A DNA stretch of 64,000 bases from Actinomadura coerulea (GTDB taxonomy: Bacteria; Actinomycetota; Actinomycetes; Streptosporangiales; Streptosporangiaceae). The stretch spans positions 4,836,001-4,900,000 of the forward strand of contig NZ_JACHMQ010000001.1 in assembly GCF_014208105.1 (NCBI RefSeq), written 5' to 3'. A model generated the notes under the pieces. That model was not told the DNA's origin, did no database searches, and saw only the letters and a list, made by a program, of their open reading frames with translations. The translations under genes were made by a program, and so were the position numbers. The first letter of the stretch is position 1, and each line of letters opens with the position of its first letter. Positions 60,325-64,000 of this stretch are shown here, one piece after another.

Positions 60325-60476
60325 CTCCTCCTTCGGGCCCGGCGGGCCCTCCATCGTCGGGCACTGCGGCGATCGCTGGCATCGCTCCGTCTCGCCTTGG
60401 CGGCTCGCTGCGCGATCAGTTTCCTGCTTCGCTCGAAACTGCCTTCGGACGCGATCGCGAGTGTTGGGGTCGTCGC
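60325..60476. repeat. Dispersed 152-bp intergenic repeat, copy B
   Basis: Same length as copy A at 45969-46120 with about 80 percent or more identity by eye and no gaps needed. A partial third unit (CTCCTCCTTCGGGC..GGCGGCCCT) lies just upstream at about 60281-60304. Located between the convergent acyl-CoA dehydrogenase and murQ genes. Confidence 0.85.
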
Positions 60477-60544
60477 TGGTTGCGGCGGTGGCTGGTGTTG
60501 TCGGGATCGCGGGCTGAGATGAGGGCAGCGGTTCGCTTGCGGTG

Positions 60545-61441
60545 CTAGGCGGATCTGAGGCGTTGCAGGGCTTCTCTGACGCCGCCGTCGGTTTCCTCCA
60601 GGACCATCGTGGCCCGCGCCGCGGGGACCTCGCCGAGGAGCGAGACCAGGGCGACGCGGGTGTTGCCGCCCGCCTCGGACAGCGCGTTCTCGCAGGTGCG
60701 GGCGTCCATCCCGGTCGCCTCGGTGAGGATGCGCACCAGCCGGGCGCGCAGCTTGGAGTTCAGCGCGTTCACGCTGACCATCAGGTTGGAGTAGGTGCGC
60801 CCCATCCTGATCATCAGGGTGGTGGAGAAGGAGTTGAGCACCAGCTTGGTCGCGGTGCCCGCCTTCATCCGGGTGGAACCGCTGATGACCTCGGGCCCGG
60901 TGGCGAGCCCGATGTGCACCTCCACCTCGTCCCCGTACGGCGTGTGCGGATTGCAGCTGATCAGGGCCGTGCGCGCCCCGACCGCGGCGGCGGCGCGCAG
61001 CGCCCCCACCACGTAGGGGGTGCGCCCGCTCGCCGCGATGCCGACCGCGACGTCGCCCGGCCCGACGTCGCGGGCGTCCCGGCGGCCGAGCTCGACGTCG
61101 TCCTCCACGCCGGAGACGGCCTGCGACAGCGCGCCGGGGCCGCCGGCGTTGTGGGCCACGACCCGGCCCCAGATGCCGAAGGTGGGGGGAAGCTCGGCGG
61201 CGTCGAGGACCGCGAGCCGGCCGGACGTGCCGGCGCCGAAGTAGTGCACGCGGCCGCCCGCCCGCAGGGACTCCACGGCGAGGTCGACCAGCCGGGCGAC
61301 CTCGGGCAGCACGGAGCCGACGACCGTCGGCACGGTCGCGTCCTCAGAGTTGATCAGGCGTAGCACCTCCATGGTCGGCAGCGTGTCGACGTCGAGGGTG
61401 CGGGGGTTCCGTCCCTCCGTGGGGAGCTCGCAATCGATCAC
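60545..61441 (-). CDS. murQ: N-acetylmuramic acid 6-phosphate etherase
   Basis: 298 residues of the SIS fold: VHYFGAGTSGRLAVLDAAELPPTFG, DVAVGIAASGRTPYVVGAL, TGPEVISGSTRMKAGTATKLVLN and ALSEAGGNTRVAL. It cleaves the lactyl ether of MurNAc 6-phosphate to GlcNAc 6-phosphate and lactate in cell-wall recycling. It overlaps the RpiR regulator by 4 bp and so shares its transcript; the divergent kinase would supply its substrate. Confidence 0.95.
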   Translation of the reverse strand: MIDCELPTEGRNPRTLDVDTLPTMEVLRLINSEDATVPTVVGSVLPEVARLVDLAVESLRAGGRVHYFGAGTSGRLAVLDAAELPPTFGIWGRVVAHNAGGPGALSQAVSGVEDDVELGRRDARDVGPGDVAVGIAASGRTPYVVGALRAAAAVGARTALISCNPHTPYGDEVEVHIGLATGPEVISGSTRMKAGTATKLVLNSFSTTLMIRMGRTYSNLMVSVNALNSKLRARLVRILTEATGMDARTCENALSEAGGNTRVALVSLLGEVPAARATMVLEETDGGVREALQRLRSA

Positions 61442-62418
61442 CGACGCCTCCGGTCGGGTCGCACGGTCCGTCCGCGGACCGCCTCGTACGTGGCTTCGAG
61501 GGCCTTGCGGGTAGACCCGTAGGTGCGCTGCGCTACTCCGACGAAGAGGCAGTCCACCACCGTGAGCTGCGCCAGCCGGCTTGCGGTGGCGCCCGAGCGG
61601 AACGTCGTCTCCCGGGCGGCGGTCGTCAGGATCATGTCCGCGACCTCCGCGATGGGGGACTTCGGGAAGTTGGTGAGCCCCACGGTCCTGGCGCCCCGGG
61701 TCTTGGCGACCTCCAGCGCGTCGATGGTCTCCACGGTCGCCCCGGTGTGCGAGATGCCGATCGCCACGTCGCCGGGGCTCAGGACGGCGGCGCTGGTCAG
61801 CATGATGTGGGCGTCCGCCCAGGCGGAGCAGACCCGGCCGATGCGGTGCAGCTTCTGCTGGAAGTCGGCCGCGACGAACGCGCTCGCGCCGACGCCGTAG
61901 ACGTCGACCCGGTTCGCGTTGACGACCGCGTCCACGACCTGCTCCAGCATCTTGATGTCGAGCTGGGACGCGGTCTCCTCGACGGCCCGCGCGTCGGCGA
62001 AGGTGACCTTCTCCACGATCTGCTCTAGGGAGTCGTCGGGGCTGATGTCGCTGCCGATGACCCGGCCGCCGGTGGCGCTCTGGGCCCGTCCCGCCTCGGT
62101 GGCGAGGGTCAGCCGCAGCTCTGGGTAACCATGGAACCCGATCGCCCGGCAGAACCTGATGACCGTGGTCTCGGAGGTGCCGCAGTTCTGGGCGAGCTCG
62201 GTGATGGTCGAGTTGGCGACCCCTTCGGGGTCGTCGATGACGCGTTGAGCGACTCTTCGCTCGGCGGGGGGCAGCGAGGGCAGCAGCGAACGGACCCGCA
62301 CCACCGTGCTCAGCGGCGTGGCGTCCCTGTCCCTGCCCGCCGCGTCGTCCCGTGGCGCCGCGGGCTCCCCCGTGTTCCCCCGCTCGGGGCCCCGGTCGGG
62401 GCCGATGGGTTTCCTCAT
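61438..62418 (-). CDS. RpiR/MurR-family regulator with SIS domain
   Basis: 326 residues. An N-terminal helix-turn-helix (LAQNCGTSETTVIRFCRAIGFHGYPELR, residues about 74-101) is joined to a SIS domain (GVGASAFVAADFQQKLHRIG; AIGISHTGATVETIDAL) that binds amino-sugar phosphates. The 34-residue N-terminal extension is low-complexity. Cotranscribed with murQ, so it probably senses MurNAc 6-phosphate. A GGAAATTTTC dyad just upstream of its start is the probable operator and would also control the divergent kinase gene. Confidence 0.9.
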   Translation of the reverse strand: MRKPIGPDRGPERGNTGEPAAPRDDAAGRDRDATPLSTVVRVRSLLPSLPPAERRVAQRVIDDPEGVANSTITELAQNCGTSETTVIRFCRAIGFHGYPELRLTLATEAGRAQSATGGRVIGSDISPDDSLEQIVEKVTFADARAVEETASQLDIKMLEQVVDAVVNANRVDVYGVGASAFVAADFQQKLHRIGRVCSAWADAHIMLTSAAVLSPGDVAIGISHTGATVETIDALEVAKTRGARTVGLTNFPKSPIAEVADMILTTAARETTFRSGATASRLAQLTVVDCLFVGVAQRTYGSTRKALEATYEAVRGRTVRPDRRRR

Positions 62419-62420
62419 GG

Positions 62421-62433
62421 AGGAAATTTTCTT
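62421..62433. promoter_or_regulatory. Candidate MurR/RpiR operator AGGAAATTTTCTT
   Basis: A 13-bp dyad with one mismatch, 2 bp upstream of the regulator's ATG in the divergent promoter region. AT-rich in very GC-rich DNA, as is usual for RpiR sites. Confidence 0.6.
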
Positions 62434-62479
62434 ACGCGCTGGATGTCACGTCAACGTTAGGAAAGGCTACGGTCGCCAT

Positions 62480-63691
62480 GTGTTGACCCATTTGGCCGGT
62501 CCTTACGTGGTCGGTATCGACGCGGGTGGCACGAAGACCCGCTGCGTCGTGCTGACGCTCGGGGGAGCCCTGGCCGGTTCCGGCACCGGCCCAGGGGCCA
62601 ACCCCAACTCTGGAGGCGACACCGCCGGGGCGCTGACCACCGCCCTGCGGGAGGCGCTCGGGGACCTAGACCGCACCCACATCCTCACCGGCGTGTTCGG
62701 CATCGCCGGCGCCGGCTCGGCCGGCCGGCCCGCCGCGGTCGCGGCGGCCCGGCAGGCCTGGCAGGCCGTCGGGCTGCGCGGCTCGCCCGCGGTGGTGACC
62801 GACATCGCGGTGGCGTTCGCCGCGGGGACCAGCGAGCCCAAGGGCATCGTGGTGTTCTCCGGCACGGGCGCCGGCGCGGCGGTCATCAACGACGGCGCGA
62901 TCGTGCAGCGCGCGGACGGCTACGGCTGGCTCGTCGGGGACGAGGGTTCGGCGGTGTGGCTCGGGAAGGAGGCCGTCCGGGCCGCGCTCGCCGCCTACGA
63001 CGGCCGCGGCTCCCCGACGCTGCTCACCGACTCGGTCCCCCGGGCGCTGCTCGGTCCCACCGTCGTCGCGCAGATCGACTCGGAACGGCGAAGACACCGC
63101 CACCCCTGGGCGCTGGCCATGGCCGGCGCCCCTTCGCCGCCCCCGGGCGCTCCCGTGCTGCCGCAGCCCGCCGCGCTGTCGGCCGGCGGGGGCTCCCCCG
63201 GCGGGCGCGCCACCGCCGTGCTCGCTCCCGGATCCGCCTACCCGCCGTCCGCCCGGCATCCCGCCTGCGGCAGCGGGCCGCCGGGCCCGCACGGGCCGCC
63301 GTGCCATCCCGAGTCTCCCGGCACCCCGCCCAATCCCCGCCTCGCCCAGGCGATCATCAAGGAGGTGTACGGCCGCCCGCCCGCGGCCCTGGGCCGCCTC
63401 GGCCCGGTGGTCGCCGCCGCCGCGGCCGCGGGCGATCCCGTGGCCAGGCGCATCACCGACGAGGCCGCGCAGTGGCTGCTGGCCGACGTCGACGCGGTGC
63501 GCCCCGCCCTGTCCGACCCCTGCGCACCGGTCGTCATGCACGGCTCGGTGCTCCGTGAAGGCCCCGTCGCCGAGGCCGTCCGCTCCGGACTGCGCGCCCG
63601 CTTCGCCGAGGCGCCGCGCAGCGCCGGCGACGGGGCCGTCGGCGCGGCCGGGATGGCGCTGCGCCGTCTCGGCCACCCCTTGCCGGGCTGA
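62480..63691 (+). CDS. BadF/BadG/BcrA-type sugar kinase (GlcNAc/MurNAc kinase) with large insertion
   Basis: 403 residues of the ASKHA fold: PYVVGIDAGGTKTRCVV (phosphate 1), GVFGIAGAGSAG, IVVFSGTGAGAAVINDG (phosphate 2) and GYGWLVGDEGSAVWLGKEAV. Residues about 199-287 are a Pro/Ala/Gly/Ser-rich insertion absent from the usual 300-residue family members, after which IIKEVYGRPPAALGRLGPVVAAAA resumes the fold. Divergent from murR-murQ, so it likely makes GlcNAc 6-phosphate or MurNAc 6-phosphate for recycling. GTG 62480 is the probable start, TTG 62483 possible; GGAAAGG lies 13 nt upstream. Confidence 0.86.
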   Translation: MLTHLAGPYVVGIDAGGTKTRCVVLTLGGALAGSGTGPGANPNSGGDTAGALTTALREALGDLDRTHILTGVFGIAGAGSAGRPAAVAAARQAWQAVGLRGSPAVVTDIAVAFAAGTSEPKGIVVFSGTGAGAAVINDGAIVQRADGYGWLVGDEGSAVWLGKEAVRAALAAYDGRGSPTLLTDSVPRALLGPTVVAQIDSERRRHRHPWALAMAGAPSPPPGAPVLPQPAALSAGGGSPGGRATAVLAPGSAYPPSARHPACGSGPPGPHGPPCHPESPGTPPNPRLAQAIIKEVYGRPPAALGRLGPVVAAAAAAGDPVARRITDEAAQWLLADVDAVRPALSDPCAPVVMHGSVLREGPVAEAVRSGLRARFAEAPRSAGDGAVGAAGMALRRLGHPLPG

Positions 63692-63899
63692 GCGCCGCCC
63701 GCCCGCGGCGAAGGCCCGCCCGGCCCGGCCGATGTCAGGCCCGGCCGCCGGTCCATCGCGATGGACCCCGCCAAAGATCCGCAATCGCCTGCGATCCAGG
63801 GGTCCATCGTGATTGAGCTGTGACCACGGTGGCGGCAGTGCCGCGGAAGCGGCCCCGATGGGGCCGTGCCCCGCGGGACCACCGGCCACAGGCGTGGCT
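63692..63899. other. Intergenic region with palindrome
   Basis: About 210 bp downstream of the kinase gene. Contains the 18-bp palindrome at 63750-63767 and a repeated half of it at 63801; no gene is supported. Confidence 0.45.
63750..63767. promoter_or_regulatory. Perfect 18-bp palindrome GGTCCATCGCGATGGACC
   Basis: A perfect dyad without loop; GGTCCATCG recurs at 63801-63809. Possibly an operator for the gene running in from the right edge or a terminator of the kinase gene. Confidence 0.6.
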
Positions 63900-64000
63900 C
63901 TACAGATCGGCTGCGTTGATGCGCAGCGTCGTCCGCGCGGGATGCCCCTGCCCAGGGCGACCGTCCCGCCCGTCCCCGGGCGCTGAACCGGAAGAGATCG
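63900..64000 (-). CDS. C-terminal end of an unidentified gene entering from the right
   Basis: The minus strand is open from the window edge to TAG at 63900-63902, with the last residues ...PARTTLRINAADL. The ending is plausible protein sequence but too short to identify; most of any gene would lie beyond the window. Confidence 0.35.
   Translation of the reverse strand, partial: ISSGSAPGDGRDGRPGQGHPARTTLRINAADL

Overview
The window is about 64 kb of very GC-rich DNA from a filamentous actinobacterium. The gene set points to Streptosporangiales, probably an Actinomadura-like Thermomonosporaceae member: F420-dependent and KstR-type sterol genes, an AftD/DUF2613/DUF3068 envelope cluster, prfB without a frameshift, an ssrA tag ending ALAA, and GTG starts with GTGA/ATGA stop-start overlaps. 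The genus is an inference; no rRNA is present. There are no CRISPR arrays, no transposases and no tRNA genes.

Layout. (1) 1-8.8 kb and several outlying blocks (20.7-22.9, 25.2-27.5, 59.0-60.3 kb) hold genes for CoA-linked degradation of sterol side chains and rings: a FadD19-like CoA ligase divergent from an EchA19-like hydratase (as in Rv3515c/Rv3516), a DUF35 protein plus thiolase-like lipid-transfer protein, a nitronate-monooxygenase-like IpdC candidate, a FadE34-like fused acyl-CoA dehydrogenase, an LLM-class F420 oxidoreductase, an SDR, an NTF2-like protein and a second acyl-CoA dehydrogenase. They are scattered but share operator-like sequences resembling the KstR site TnnAACnnGTTnnA or a related 18-bp element. 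(2) 4.5-7.4 kb: a small membrane protein and two tandem secreted beta-propeller paralogues. (3) 9-20.7 kb: an envelope-glycan cluster matching the mycobacterial Rv0224c-Rv0228/Rv0236c-Rv0236A set: DUF3068, methyltransferase, acyltransferase, AftD-like arabinosyltransferase, GT4, GT2, DUF2613 and a polytopic membrane protein. (4) 22.9-32.6 kb: membrane proteins, an ArsR-SRPBCC-VOC operon, a GNAT enzyme, a GH25 muramidase and a RibD-like reductase.

(5) 32.9-34.75 kb: a self-contained cassette bounded by strong terminators. It has a leader with mutually exclusive hairpins and a possible 34-codon ORF, a sulfotransferase, and an overlapping FGE-fold protein that lacks the copper-binding cysteines. 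This is the best candidate for an undescribed system. (6) 34.8-45.9 kb: housekeeping trans-translation and division genes: Nudix, tmRNA, a class B penicillin-binding protein with all three catalytic motifs lost, smpB, an S41 protease, ftsX, ftsE, and prfB flanked by two related lipoprotein genes. (7) 46-58 kb: a 180-kDa-type NAD-glutamate dehydrogenase, two gene remnants meeting head to head near 52.2 kb, acetoacetyl-CoA synthetase, a small secreted protein, a HAD hydrolase and P5C dehydrogenase. (8) 60.5-63.7 kb: MurNAc recycling (murQ, an RpiR/MurR-like regulator and a divergent BadF/BcrA-type sugar kinase with a large disordered insertion).

Two 152-bp copies of a dispersed intergenic repeat lie between convergent gene pairs near 46.0 and 60.4 kb.
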